A DNA stretch of 64,000 bases from JABSSA01 sp039960995 (GCA_039960995.1 JBDVKF010000084.1:62001-126000), one strand, 5' to 3'. Counted from the stretch's first letter, positions 34,434 to 43,895 are shown. Numbers and translations are program-made. Notes: generated by a model from the sequence alone, not told the origin.

Positions 34434-36464
34434 CTAGTAGGCGTTCATTGTCAGCAACTCATATTCCGCAACATTGTCGTCGTCCTGATTGGTCAACGTC
34501 ACATGCCAGCGAATTTCGCCATATGTATCTGTTCGGCGGGTTTTGGTTTTGACGGTCAGACGTACCTTTATGCTGTCGCCCGCAGACACTGGTTTCATAA
34601 AGCGCAGTTTGTCCAACCCGGTATTGGCCAGAACGGGACCTTCGTTTGGTTCGACAAACAATCCGGCCGCAAAGGATAACAAAAGATACCCATGTGCCAC
34701 GCGCCCCGGAAAGAACGGGTTTCGTTTCGCGGCGTCGTCATCCATGTGTGCGTAAAAAGTATCACCCGTGAATTCTGCGAAATGTTCAATGTCGTCCAAC
34801 GTGACCTTACGGGCCTGTGTGTAAAGCGTTTCGCCGATACCAAGCTCGTTAAAATTACGCGTAAACGGATGCTCTGATGCAGCTGTCTCAGGCGAGCCGT
34901 CAACCCAGCTGCCAGAAATGGCGCTCAAGATCTCTGGGCTACCCTGAACAGCGGTGCGTTGCATGTAATGGGTGACACCGCGGATGCCACCCAATTCCTC
35001 GCCGCCGCCAGCGCGCCCCGGTCCGCCATGGACCATGTGAGGCAGCGGAGCGCCATGGCCAGTCGCCTCGCCCATTGAGGTCCGATTGTTGAAATAAAGT
35101 CGCCCGTGAAACGCCGCCGCACCAAGCGTCACGTCTCGCGCAGTTAGCGCATCATTAGTGATAACGGACGCGACAAGACTGCCCTGCCCTTTGTTCGCCA
35201 GAGTAATTGCATGATCCAAATTACGATAACCCATAAGGGTTGAAACGGGGCCGAATGCTTCGATTTCATGTATGGATTTTGCGGCATCAGGATCCGAGCA
35301 ATGCATCAGCATTGGTGGCAAAAATGCACCCTTTTCCCGGTCGCCCTCAATAATTTCAAACGCGTCCGGATCGCCAAACACGCAATCCGCTTCTTTGGAC
35401 AACATCGCGACCTTATCCAGAACATCGCGTTTTTGCGCGTTCGATACCAACGCCCCCATGCGCACGCCTTCAGCGCGTGGGTCGCCAATAATCACACCGC
35501 CTAGGCAGTTCGTAAGCGCTGCGATCAAAGCGTCTGTGTATGGCTCCGGTGCAATAATGCGGCGAATTGCGGTGCATTTTTGTCCAGCCTTTACAGTCAT
35601 CTCACGGCTGACTTCTTTGACGAACAGATCAAATTCCGGTGTATCCGGACCCGCATCAGGACCAAGGATAGACGCATTCAGACTGTCTTGTTCCGCGACA
35701 AACCTTACTGCGTTTTCCAGCAAGTTCGGTGCAGAACGAAGTTTGAGCGCAGTTGCGGCAGAGCCCGTAAAGCTGACCACGTCCTGGCATGCCAGATGAT
35801 TCAGCATGTCACCCAAGCCGCCAGCCACCAATTGCAACGCCCCATCCGGCAAAAGACCGCTGTTCAGCATCAATCGCACACATAGTTCTGTGACATAACA
35901 GGTGCTTGTCGCGGGTTTAACAATCGCGGGAACTCCCGCCAACAATGTCGGCGCAAGCTTTTCCAGCATGCCCCATACCGGAAAGTTAAAGGCGTTGATA
36001 TGTACGGCCGCACCCTGAAGAGGTGTGCAAATATGTTGCCCAAGAAAGGTTCCATTGCGCCCAAGTTGTTCAATCTCACCATCAACATAGACATGCCCAT
36101 CCGGCATTTCGCGACGCCCTTTTGAGGCAAACACAAACATGGTGCCGATCCCGCCATCGATATCGATCAAGTGGTCGGCTTGGGTCGCGCCGGTGTTGAA
36201 TGACAGATCATACAATGACTGTTTGTGTTGATCCAAATAGGTGGCAAGCGCCTTTAGCATTTTAGCGCGCTCATGGAATGTCATCGCCCGCAACGCGGGC
36301 CCACCTACTTGACGCGCATGAGCAAGCATCGCGGTCACATCCAACGTGTCATTTCCAGCTTCGGCTATGACATCGCCCGTAATTGCACTTCGGATTGGCC
36401 GCGCGCCGGGGCCCGGTGCAATCCACTGCCCTGCCAAATAACTTGAAACCTGCTGAATGCCCAT
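34434..36464 (-). CDS. paaZ: PaaZ: oxepin-CoA hydrolase / 3-oxo-5,6-dehydrosuberyl-CoA semialdehyde dehydrogenase
   Basis: 676 residues from the ATG eight bases after AGGA; a GTG two codons earlier is the alternative. The first 520 residues are an aldehyde dehydrogenase (catalytic Cys in VKAGQKCTAIRR, about 292-303; Glu in FVAEQDS). From about 535 a MaoC hydratase domain follows, with GDTFYAHMDDDAAKRNPFFPG carrying the Asp/His pair and RVAHGYLLLSF. The enzyme opens the oxepin ring in aerobic phenylacetate degradation and oxidises the aldehyde formed. It faces paaI across a 90-base divergent region containing a palindrome. Confidence 0.95.
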   Translation of the reverse strand: MGIQQVSSYLAGQWIAPGPGARPIRSAITGDVIAEAGNDTLDVTAMLAHARQVGGPALRAMTFHERAKMLKALATYLDQHKQSLYDLSFNTGATQADHLIDIDGGIGTMFVFASKGRREMPDGHVYVDGEIEQLGRNGTFLGQHICTPLQGAAVHINAFNFPVWGMLEKLAPTLLAGVPAIVKPATSTCYVTELCVRLMLNSGLLPDGALQLVAGGLGDMLNHLACQDVVSFTGSAATALKLRSAPNLLENAVRFVAEQDSLNASILGPDAGPDTPEFDLFVKEVSREMTVKAGQKCTAIRRIIAPEPYTDALIAALTNCLGGVIIGDPRAEGVRMGALVSNAQKRDVLDKVAMLSKEADCVFGDPDAFEIIEGDREKGAFLPPMLMHCSDPDAAKSIHEIEAFGPVSTLMGYRNLDHAITLANKGQGSLVASVITNDALTARDVTLGAAAFHGRLYFNNRTSMGEATGHGAPLPHMVHGGPGRAGGGEELGGIRGVTHYMQRTAVQGSPEILSAISGSWVDGSPETAASEHPFTRNFNELGIGETLYTQARKVTLDDIEHFAEFTGDTFYAHMDDDAAKRNPFFPGRVAHGYLLLSFAAGLFVEPNEGPVLANTGLDKLRFMKPVSAGDSIKVRLTVKTKTRRTDTYGEIRWHVTLTNQDDDNVAEYELLTMNAY

Positions 36465-36499
36465 TTCCACAGTCCTGAATAATTTAGGCGATCAATTCA

Positions 36500-36519
36500 T
36501 TGACCAACCGGTCGGTTAA
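36500..36519. promoter_or_regulatory. Palindrome between paaZ and paaI, PaaR operator candidate
   Basis: A 20-bp imperfect palindrome centred on CCGG (8 of 10 base pairs symmetric; core ACCAACCGGTCGGT at 36503-36516) lies in the divergent paaZ/paaI promoter region. The core resembles sites reported for TetR-type PaaR, which responds to phenylacetyl-CoA. The assignment is inference; paaR is three genes downstream. Confidence 0.5.
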
Positions 36520-36536
36520 TGTAGGGTTAATTTGAG

Positions 36537-37001
36537 ATGACTGGCAAGGTTGAATTCATGACCCTGAATGCAAAGCAACGCGCCAAACGCAGCGCGCAAA
36601 CCATGTGGGACAATGACAACGCGTCACCATGGTTTGGGATGGAACTTACACATGTGGATGAGGGTCAGGCGGAAATGACGCTGACCGTCACGAAAAACCA
36701 CACCAATGGTCACGGCATCTGTCATGGCGGTGTCACTTTTGCCCTCGCCGACAGTACTTTTGCTTTTGCCTGCAATAGCCGCAATCAAAATACAGTCGCG
36801 CAACATAATATGGTCAGTTACATCGCCCCTGCGCGCATGGGAGATCAATTGACGGCGCGCGCGACGGAGGTGTCATTGCAAGGCCGCACCGGCATTTATG
36901 ACGTCACAGTCACCAATCAAGACGCGGTCACCATTGCTGAATTTCGTGGAGTATCTCGCGCGATCAAAGGTCAGCTTTTTGACGAAACCGACGAAGCCTA
37001 A
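36537..37001 (+). CDS. paaI: PaaI: hydroxyphenylacetyl-CoA thioesterase
   Basis: 154 residues (147 if the ATG at 36558, preceded by AAGGTTG, is used). Hot-dog fold: GHGICHGGVTFALADSTFAFACNS (about 58-81) contains the HGG motif and the catalytic Asp of PaaI, and VAQHNMVSYIAPARMGD the CoA-side strand. It rescues CoA from dead-end intermediates when phenylacetyl-CoA oxygenation stalls. Ten bases separate it from paaK. Confidence 0.93.
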   Translation: MTGKVEFMTLNAKQRAKRSAQTMWDNDNASPWFGMELTHVDEGQAEMTLTVTKNHTNGHGICHGGVTFALADSTFAFACNSRNQNTVAQHNMVSYIAPARMGDQLTARATEVSLQGRTGIYDVTVTNQDAVTIAEFRGVSRAIKGQLFDETDEA

Positions 37002-37010
37002 GAGGACGAT

Positions 37011-38321
37011 ATGAAGGATCTCAGCCCCAAGCCATCAGATCTGGACCCGATCGAAACGGCCTCAGTCGACGAAATACGGGCCTTACAGCTGAAACGTTTG
37101 AAGTGGTCGCTTAATCACGCTTACACAAATGTCCACCTATATCGCGAACGGTTTGACGCGGCTGGCGTGCATCCTGACGATATGCAAGACCTAAGTGATC
37201 TGGCGCGGTTTCCGTTCACATACAAAGACGATCTGCGAAACAACTATCCTTTCGGGCTTTTTGCCGTCCCGCGCGAAAACATAGTCCGCATCCACGCATC
37301 TTCGGGGACGACCGGCAAATCAACTGTTGTTGGATATACGCAAGGCGATATTGATATGTGGGCCGATATGATGGCCCGGTCTTTGCGCGCATCGGGATTG
37401 CGGCGCGGCAACATTGTGCATTGTGCCTATGGGTACGGGCTGTTCACTGGTGGGCTTGGTGCACATTACGGCATTGAACGTTTGGGGGCGACGGTCATCC
37501 CAATGGGGGGCGGTCAAACGGAAAAACAGATCGGGTTGATCACAGATTTCAAACCAGACGGCATCATGGTCACGCCATCCTATATGCTGAACATCCTAGA
37601 AGCATATCAAGAGATGGGGCGCGATCCGCGTGACAGTTCATTGTCTGTGGGTGTCTTTGGAGCAGAACCTTGGACAGATGCAATGCGACGCGAAATCGAA
37701 GCGGCCTTTGATATGCATGCCGTTGATATATACGGCCTGTCCGAAATTCTTGGCCCCGGCGTTGCCAATGAATGTGTCGAAACCAAAGACGGGTTGCATG
37801 TGTGGGAGGATCATTTCTTTCCCGAAGTGATCAATCCAGACACTGGTGACGTCGTCGAAGATGGCGAGATGGGTGAGCTGGTCTTTACCACATTGACCAA
37901 AGAAGGGTTGCCGATGGTCCGGTATCGCACACGGGATTTGACCCGACTGATGACCGGAACGGCAAGAACGATGCGGCGGATGGAAAAGATCACAGGCCGG
38001 TCGGACGACATGATCATTTTGCGCGGCGTGAATGTCTTTCCCACACAAATCGAAGAGCAAGTCTTGGCGACAGATGGCTTGGCAAATCACTTTCAGATCG
38101 AACTCACCAAACCTGAACGCTTGGACATCATGCGCGTGCATGTGGAATGTTTGCCCAATGCAGCGGACGAAACAGCTCGAGCTGCTGCGGCCAGTGCATT
38201 GACCAAACGGATTAAGGATATTGTTGGCGTCTCAACCGTCGTGGATGTGGGGTCGCCGGGCACGGTCGAGCGTTCGCAAGGCAAAGCGCGCCGCGTCATC
38301 GACAACCGCCCCAAATCCTGA
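37011..38321 (+). CDS. paaK: PaaK: phenylacetate-CoA ligase
   Basis: 436 residues, typical length. AMP-binding motifs: SSGTTGKSTVVGYTQGD (about 93-109), YGLSEILGPG (about 237-246) and YRTRDLTR, with the C-terminal ITGRSDDMIILRGVNVFPTQIEE hinge. It activates phenylacetate with ATP and CoA, the first step of the pathway. AGAGGACGAT precedes the ATG. Confidence 0.95.
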   Translation: MKDLSPKPSDLDPIETASVDEIRALQLKRLKWSLNHAYTNVHLYRERFDAAGVHPDDMQDLSDLARFPFTYKDDLRNNYPFGLFAVPRENIVRIHASSGTTGKSTVVGYTQGDIDMWADMMARSLRASGLRRGNIVHCAYGYGLFTGGLGAHYGIERLGATVIPMGGGQTEKQIGLITDFKPDGIMVTPSYMLNILEAYQEMGRDPRDSSLSVGVFGAEPWTDAMRREIEAAFDMHAVDIYGLSEILGPGVANECVETKDGLHVWEDHFFPEVINPDTGDVVEDGEMGELVFTTLTKEGLPMVRYRTRDLTRLMTGTARTMRRMEKITGRSDDMIILRGVNVFPTQIEEQVLATDGLANHFQIELTKPERLDIMRVHVECLPNAADETARAAAASALTKRIKDIVGVSTVVDVGSPGTVERSQGKARRVIDNRPKS

Positions 38322-38324
38322 CCC

Positions 38325-38921
38325 ATGGCCCGCCCCATTGCCAAAGATCACGCAGACAAACGCAGACAGATTATGTCATCTGCCGCGCGATTATTTGCAG
38401 AACAGGGTTTTGACGGCGCGTCCATGAATGCCGTGGCCCAAGCCTGTGGTGTGTCCAAGGCCAATATCTATCACTACTATGACAGCAAAACCGCGTTGTT
38501 GTTTGACCTGTTGGACCATCATTTGAGCGCGCTGCGCGATACGGTTTTGCAATCTGCAAACGCACATGCCAGCGCCGAAGACCAGTTGCGCAATATCATC
38601 TCGGCTGTGCTGTCCGCCTATGAAGGTGCGGACAACGAACACAAGATCCAACTCAGCGCTATGTCCAACTTGCCCAAGGATCTGCAAAACATATTGCAAG
38701 GCTATCAACGTGAAATGGTGGCAGCTGTGTCATCCGTCTTGTCTGCACTGGCCCCGGACGTTTTTGACAAAGACCCAAGCAAGTTAAGGGCCGCAACAAT
38801 GTCCGTCTTTGGCATGTTGAATTGGCATTACATGTGGAACGCTCAAGCCACCCCTTCTGAACGCGAAGCTTATGCTACGTTGGTCAGCGACCTAACGCTT
38901 TCGGGTTTGAACGGTATTTAA
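38325..38921 (+). CDS. paaR: PaaR: TetR-family regulator of phenylacetate genes
   Basis: 198 residues. TetR N-terminus: ADKRRQIMSSAARLFAEQGFDGASMNAVAQACGVSKANIYHYYDSK (key helix-turn-helix about 27-46; only its landmarks quoted) and a helical ligand domain. The gene starts directly after paaK. In betaproteobacteria and others the TetR-type PaaR represses paa genes and is released by phenylacetyl-CoA; the placement supports the same role here. Confidence 0.85.
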   Translation: MARPIAKDHADKRRQIMSSAARLFAEQGFDGASMNAVAQACGVSKANIYHYYDSKTALLFDLLDHHLSALRDTVLQSANAHASAEDQLRNIISAVLSAYEGADNEHKIQLSAMSNLPKDLQNILQGYQREMVAAVSSVLSALAPDVFDKDPSKLRAATMSVFGMLNWHYMWNAQATPSEREAYATLVSDLTLSGLNGI

Positions 38922-38925
38922 GGCG

Positions 38926-39999
38926 TTATTGGTCGTAGTCGATCACCAACACATCCGAAATCGGGTAGGATTGGCACGACAAGACATACCCTTTGGCGAC
39001 TTCATCATCTTCCAACGCGTGGTTCGCCGCCATTTCGACTTCGCCTTCCAAGACACGACATCGACAGGTGGAACACACACCAGCCTTGCACGCGAACGGA
39101 GCATCGATATCTTGAGCGCGCACGGCATCCAGAACGCTTGTATTTTGATCCATTTGCAGCTTTCGCGTGGCACCATCCAACGTCACAGACACATCCGTTG
39201 CGCCCTGGCTTTCAGTGGCCGACTTGGAAACCGCCTTGCGCAATAATCGCCCTGGCTGGCTGCTCGCAAACAATTCGAACTTTATTTGATTGTCGTTCAA
39301 ACCATGCGCACGTAACGCGTTGGCAATGCCCAACATCATCGGTTCCGGCCCACAGATAAAAGCTGTGTCGATCGCCTTAATATCAATCCAACGCTGAAAC
39401 AGTTCTGCGCATTTTTCTTCCGTCACGCGCCCGGTAAACAGGTCAATTTCTTGAGTGTCCGACTTGAGGATATGTATGACATTAAACCGTTCGAGATAGG
39501 TGTTTTTCAGATCTTCGATCTCGTCTCGAAACATGATCGAATTCACACCACGGTTCGCATAGACAAGAGTAAACCGCGCGCCCGGTTCGCGTGCCAATGT
39601 TGTGCGCATGATTGACAGGATCGGCGTGATCCCCGAACCGCCAGCAAAGCAAAGATACGATCTTTTGGCATCAGGTTCGATTGCGATGTGGAACGCCCCC
39701 ATTGGTGGCATGGCCTGCAATGTATCGCCTACGGAGAGATCCTCGTTTGCCCATGTTGAAAACGCGCCGCCCTCGACGCGTTTTATCCCAACCTGCAAAA
39801 CCCCATCATCCTTGCCTGCACAAATCGAATAGGATCGTCGCAGTTCTTCGCCCTCAAAATCCTTTTTGAAGGTAAGATACTGGCCTTGCGTAAACTCAAA
39901 AACATCACCTGCATCAGCCGACGACTTCAACGTCAACACAACGGCATCTCGAATGGTTTTGTGAACATTTGTAACGGTCAGTTCATGAAAACGCGCCAT
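38926..39999 (-). CDS. paaE: PaaE: ring 1,2-phenylacetyl-CoA epoxidase, reductase subunit
   Basis: 357 residues from the ATG at 39997-39999. FAD-binding RRSYSIC (about 53-59), NAD-binding FAGGSGITPILSIMR (about 117-131) and CGPEP, then a C-terminal plant-type ferredoxin with ACKAGVCSTCRCRV and LSCQ (four Cys, about 304-342). It transfers electrons from NADPH to the PaaA diiron centre. It is last in the leftward thiolase-paaABCDE series. Confidence 0.95.
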   Translation of the reverse strand: MARFHELTVTNVHKTIRDAVVLTLKSSADAGDVFEFTQGQYLTFKKDFEGEELRRSYSICAGKDDGVLQVGIKRVEGGAFSTWANEDLSVGDTLQAMPPMGAFHIAIEPDAKRSYLCFAGGSGITPILSIMRTTLAREPGARFTLVYANRGVNSIMFRDEIEDLKNTYLERFNVIHILKSDTQEIDLFTGRVTEEKCAELFQRWIDIKAIDTAFICGPEPMMLGIANALRAHGLNDNQIKFELFASSQPGRLLRKAVSKSATESQGATDVSVTLDGATRKLQMDQNTSVLDAVRAQDIDAPFACKAGVCSTCRCRVLEGEVEMAANHALEDDEVAKGYVLSCQSYPISDVLVIDYDQ

Positions 40000-40009
40000 T
40001 ACCCGCCCC

Positions 40010-40486
40010 CTAAATACACTTGAAGTAATCGAACGGTTCCAGACAGCTGTCGCATCGCCAATGCGCTTTGCAAGGTGTCGATCCAAATTGGCTGACACGC
40101 GTCAAATCCATGGACCCACATTGTGGACAGCGTTCCGGCCCGCCTGCTTGGGACGGCGGCGCAATCCCGTATTCCTCAAGTTTCGCGCGCCCCTTGTCAC
40201 TAAGCCAATCGGTTGTCCAAGCGGGCGCGATGCGTCTTTCCAAAACCAGCTTTTCCACGCCGTTCGTACGCAAGGCTGTTTCGATGTCCAATTCGATCAT
40301 GCGCGTAGCAGGACAGCCCGAATAGGTCGGTGTTACGGCCACATGCAATGTGTCACCTTTCCACTCAACCCCACGTATTATCCCAAGATCGACGATGGAA
40401 ATAACTGGAATTTCCGGGTCGGGCACGGCGTCCAACCAGCCCCAAACCTGTTCAACCGAGGTTTCCACCGCCCCGCCCATTACCAT
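40010..40486 (-). CDS. paaD: PaaD: epoxidase assembly factor
   Basis: About 158 residues. The start is ambiguous: ATG at 40486, or ATG at 40480 which overlaps the paaC stop (TAATG). An N-terminal MIP18/DUF59 domain (DAVPDPEIPVISIVDLGI, TPTYSGCPATRMIE) is followed by a C-terminal zinc or iron-sulfur segment with CPQCGS and CDSC. PaaD is needed for maturation of PaaE or the epoxidase complex. Confidence 0.92.
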   Translation of the reverse strand: MVMGGAVETSVEQVWGWLDAVPDPEIPVISIVDLGIIRGVEWKGDTLHVAVTPTYSGCPATRMIELDIETALRTNGVEKLVLERRIAPAWTTDWLSDKGRAKLEEYGIAPPSQAGGPERCPQCGSMDLTRVSQFGSTPCKAHWRCDSCLEPFDYFKCI

Positions 40487-41241
40487 TTCGAATTCGGATA
40501 GGCGCGTTGCAGCCATTGCATGGTCGCCAGCAAATGACCCAAATGTTCCGTATGTTGGCGACCCGTTTTACCGCCTTTATGCGCAAAGTCCTTGTCAGGG
40601 CGGGTCAAGGTGGCTTGATCCAAAACCCGTTCCACCAGGGTGTCGTATTCGGTGCGCAGACTCGCAGGGTCAGGCGCGATACCCGCTTTGAACATCACCG
40701 CGTCGACCTCATCACCAACAAACATCTCGTTCGCAAAGGGCCACAGGTATTCAAGGGCTTGGGCCATTCTCTTATGACTTTCCGCCGACCCGTCACCCAA
40801 AGCGACAACCGTCTCAGCCGACCGTTCCAGATGATAGGTGACTTCTTTGCTGGCTTTACCTGCAATACCGGCAATGCGCGCATCCGTACTGGTGATCAAA
40901 TGGCCCAGCTGAACAGAATGCCACGCATCAAACAAAAATTGACGCATCAATGTCTGCCCAAAGTCGCCATTTGGCATTTCGGTCAGCAACAGGTTTCGAA
41001 AATCCCAAACATCTCGCAAAAAAGCCAGTTGATCCGCATCGCGCCCATTGCCTTCGACATCTGCAGCCAGCCCCAACCACATTTGCGTCTGCCCAATCAG
41101 ATCAAGCGCTGTGTTGGCCAAGGCGATGTCTTCTTCCAAGACAGGTGCAAGCCCGCACCATTCAGAAACCCGATGCCCCAAAATCAACGTGCTGTCGCCC
41201 ATGCGCAGCAGAAATTGAAACAACGCCTCGTCTTGTGTCAT
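40480..41241 (-). CDS. paaC: PaaC: structural subunit of phenylacetyl-CoA epoxidase
   Basis: 253 residues from the ATG that overlaps the paaB stop (TAATG). Ferritin-like all-helical fold without a full set of metal ligands: LRMGDSTLILGHRVSEWCG near the start and LGHLITSTDARIAGIAGKA in the middle are typical of PaaC. It forms the stable heterodimer with PaaA on which PaaB and PaaE act. Confidence 0.94.
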   Translation of the reverse strand: MTQDEALFQFLLRMGDSTLILGHRVSEWCGLAPVLEEDIALANTALDLIGQTQMWLGLAADVEGNGRDADQLAFLRDVWDFRNLLLTEMPNGDFGQTLMRQFLFDAWHSVQLGHLITSTDARIAGIAGKASKEVTYHLERSAETVVALGDGSAESHKRMAQALEYLWPFANEMFVGDEVDAVMFKAGIAPDPASLRTEYDTLVERVLDQATLTRPDKDFAHKGGKTGRQHTEHLGHLLATMQWLQRAYPNSKW

Positions 41242-41525
41242 TACATATGCCCCACTTCGTCGGGGATGTCGTAAAATGTTGGATGCCGATAGATTTTGGA
41301 TTCGCTGGGTTCGAACATCGGGCCTTTGTCTGAGGGGCTGGACGCGGCGATATGCTGGGCTTGAACAACCCAAATGCTGACCCCTTCGTTGCGACGTGTG
41401 TACACATCCCGAGCAGCAAGAATAGCCGCCGATTCATCTGCAGCATGTAACGATCCAACGTGACGATGGCTCATTCCGTGCTGACCGCGAATGAAGACTT
41501 CAAACAGAGGTAATTCTTGGCTCAT
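41241..41525 (-). CDS. paaB: PaaB: small subunit of phenylacetyl-CoA epoxidase
   Basis: 94 residues, standard length, from the ATG at 41523-41525 preceded by AAAGGAACAG. LFEVFIRGQHGMSHRHVGSLHA near the N-terminus and RRNEGVSIWVV are diagnostic of PaaB. It bridges PaaAC units and PaaE. A 126-base spacer separates it from paaA, longer than the other joins in this operon. Confidence 0.94.
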   Translation of the reverse strand: MSQELPLFEVFIRGQHGMSHRHVGSLHAADESAAILAARDVYTRRNEGVSIWVVQAQHIAASSPSDKGPMFEPSESKIYRHPTFYDIPDEVGHM

Positions 41526-41651
41526 CACACTGTTCCTTTGTTGCGAAACATTAGGACTTTCAATTCTGGGCCCGGTTGGCATCAAGGCTTTGCGGCCAAA
41601 CAGGTCTTTCAGTACCAATCGTCAAACGGCACATGGACACACATAGGCGCG

Positions 41652-42644
41652 TTATTCTGCGGCTACTTTGCGCGCACGCTTCTTTTCCGCATGGGCCATC
41701 ATGCCGTCACGTACCCATGCGTTGTCGTCCCACGCCTTTTGACGCGCTGTCATCCGGTCCGTGCTGCAAGGTCCATTGCCCGCCAACACGTCGTGGAATT
41801 CCTGCCAATCCGGTTCTGAAAAATCATACCCGCCCTTGTTCTCGTTCCATTTCAGATCTGGATCGGGAACGGTCAGCCCTAGGAATTCAGCCTGCGGGAC
41901 AGTCGTATCCACAAATTTCTGGCGCAGTTCGTCGTTTGAATTCATCTTGATCTTCCACGCCATAGATTGTGCGGAATGAACGGAATTGGCGTCAGATGGG
42001 CCAAACATCATCAAGCTGGGGTACCAAAACCGGTTCAGCGCATCCTGAGCCATTTTATGCTGTGTCTCTGACCCCTTGGCCATCTTCATCATGATGTCAA
42101 AGCCTTGGCGTTGATGAAACGATTCCTCTTTGCAAATGCGCACCATCGCGCGGGCATAGGGGCCGTAGGATGTGCGTTGCAACGGCACTTGGTTCATGAT
42201 CGCCGCCCCGTCCACCAGCCAACCGACAGCGCCCATGTCTGCCCATGTCAAAGTCGGATAATTGAAAATGGACGAATATTTCATCCGCCCATCCAACAAC
42301 ATTTCCGTCATTTCATCCCGGCTGACACCCAATGTTTCAGCTGCGCAATACAGATACAGCCCGTGCCCGGCCTCATCTTGTACTTTGGCCAAAAGAATTG
42401 CCTTACGTTCAAGAGTCGGTGCGCGTGTGATCCAATTGCCTTCTGGCAACTGGCCTACAATTTCTGAATGTGCGTGTTGGCCAATCTGCCTGATCAGGTT
42501 TTTGCGATATCCGTCAGGCATCCAATCACGGGGTTCGATCTTGATGTCTGCATCGACCTTGTCCTGAAAAACTCGTTCGGCCTCGGACATCTCGTCGCGA
42601 GATTTGACATCTTTGCCCGTCGATTTGATCATTTGAGCGTACAT
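41652..42644 (-). CDS. paaA: PaaA: catalytic diiron subunit of phenylacetyl-CoA epoxidase
   Basis: 330 residues from the ATG at 42642-42644 with AGAGGAG before it. The diiron ligands are visible in KVQDEAGHGLYLYCAAE (about 102-118) and CKEESFHQRQGFDIM (about 183-197). It epoxidises the aromatic ring of phenylacetyl-CoA with O2. It follows the thiolase gene by 13 bases. Confidence 0.95.
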   Translation of the reverse strand: MYAQMIKSTGKDVKSRDEMSEAERVFQDKVDADIKIEPRDWMPDGYRKNLIRQIGQHAHSEIVGQLPEGNWITRAPTLERKAILLAKVQDEAGHGLYLYCAAETLGVSRDEMTEMLLDGRMKYSSIFNYPTLTWADMGAVGWLVDGAAIMNQVPLQRTSYGPYARAMVRICKEESFHQRQGFDIMMKMAKGSETQHKMAQDALNRFWYPSLMMFGPSDANSVHSAQSMAWKIKMNSNDELRQKFVDTTVPQAEFLGLTVPDPDLKWNENKGGYDFSEPDWQEFHDVLAGNGPCSTDRMTARQKAWDDNAWVRDGMMAHAEKKRARKVAAE

Positions 42645-42657
42645 CAGATGGTCTCCT

Positions 42658-43863
42658 CTAGATCCGTTCCAGAATAATAGCAGCGCCCTGCCCGACACCA
42701 ACGCACATCGTACACAAAGCGTATCGTCCGCCAGTGCGTCGCAATTGGTATGCCGCCGAAAGTATAAGTCGTGCACCGGACATCCCCAAAGGATGCCCAA
42801 TCGCAATTGCGCCACCGTTCGGATTCACATGCGGCGCGTCATCAGGCACCCCCAAAGCACGCAAAGTCGCAAGGCCCTGACTGGCGAAGGCTTCGTTCAA
42901 TTCGATGACATCCATATCTTCGATGCGCAACCCTGCACGCGCCAGAACCTTTTGCGTTGCGGGCACTGGCCCAATCCCCATGATCCGCGGTGCAACACCC
43001 GCGGTCGCCATGCCACGCACGCGTACAATCGGGGTCAAACCATGGGCCTGAACTGCTTCCTGGTTGGCCAACAATAATGCAGCAGCACCATCATTAACTC
43101 CGGACGCATTTCCAGCCGTGACGGTCAATTCAGCGCCATTGATCCCTTTCAGACCTGCCAGCTTTTCCATGCTAGTGCCCGGTCGCGGATGTTCATCTGC
43201 GTCGACAATGATCGGGTCCCCTTTGCGCTGCGGGATTTCAACCGGCACGATTTCTTCGGCAAAGACGCCCGCCTGGGACGCAGCAGCCCATCGATCTTGT
43301 GACCGGGCTGCAAACGCATCCTGATCTGCGCGGTTAATATCGTATTCCTGCGCAACATTGTCAGCTGTTTGCGGCATCGAATCCGTGCCGTATTCCTCTT
43401 GCATCTTTGGGTTCACAAAGCGCCATCCGATGGTCGTATCAAACACTGTATTGGCCCGAGAAAACGGAGTTGTCGCCTTCGGCATCACAAAAGGCGCGCG
43501 ACTCATGCTTTCCACGCCGCCCGCTATCAGCATGTCACAATCGTCAGACCGAATGGCGCGCGCGGCCATGCCAACGGCGTCCATTCCCGATGCGCATAAT
43601 CGATTTATGGTGGCGCCGGGAACTTCGATGGGCAGCCCAGCCAGCAAAGCAGCCATACGCGCCACATTGCGATTGCTTTCACCAGCCTGATTGGCGTCCC
43701 CTAGGAAAACATCGTCGAGACGTGCCCAATCCACCTGCGCGTTTCGTGCCATAAGCGCCGCAATCGGAATCGCCGCCAAGTCGTCAGTTCGCACAGCCGA
43801 CAGCGCCCCGCCATATCGGCCAATTGGCGTACGCACCGCGTCACAAATGAAGGCGTCAGTCAT
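42658..43863 (-). CDS. paaJ: 3-oxoadipyl-CoA/3-oxo-5,6-dehydrosuberyl-CoA thiolase
   Basis: 401 residues from the ATG at 43861-43863, preceded by AGGGGA. Thiolase residues: nucleophile Cys in NRLCASGMDAV (about 89-99), His in GGAIAIGHPLGMSG and the second Cys in LCTMCVGVGQG. By context it is PaaJ, cleaving the beta-keto acyl-CoA at the end of the phenylacetate path; sequence alone cannot separate it from PcaF. It is the first gene of the leftward paa operon. Confidence 0.9.
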   Translation of the reverse strand: MTDAFICDAVRTPIGRYGGALSAVRTDDLAAIPIAALMARNAQVDWARLDDVFLGDANQAGESNRNVARMAALLAGLPIEVPGATINRLCASGMDAVGMAARAIRSDDCDMLIAGGVESMSRAPFVMPKATTPFSRANTVFDTTIGWRFVNPKMQEEYGTDSMPQTADNVAQEYDINRADQDAFAARSQDRWAAASQAGVFAEEIVPVEIPQRKGDPIIVDADEHPRPGTSMEKLAGLKGINGAELTVTAGNASGVNDGAAALLLANQEAVQAHGLTPIVRVRGMATAGVAPRIMGIGPVPATQKVLARAGLRIEDMDVIELNEAFASQGLATLRALGVPDDAPHVNPNGGAIAIGHPLGMSGARLILSAAYQLRRTGGRYALCTMCVGVGQGAAIILERI

Positions 43864-43881
43864 AGCATCCCCTAGCATAAA

Positions 43882-43895
43882 CGCCGATATCGGCG
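43882..43895. promoter_or_regulatory. Perfect 14-bp palindrome in the leader of the thiolase-paaA operon
   Basis: CGCCGATATCGGCG is self-complementary over all 14 bases and lies 19 bases before the thiolase start codon, downstream of a promoter-like pair. It could be an operator or a leader stem. It differs in sequence from the paaZ/paaI palindrome. Confidence 0.4.
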
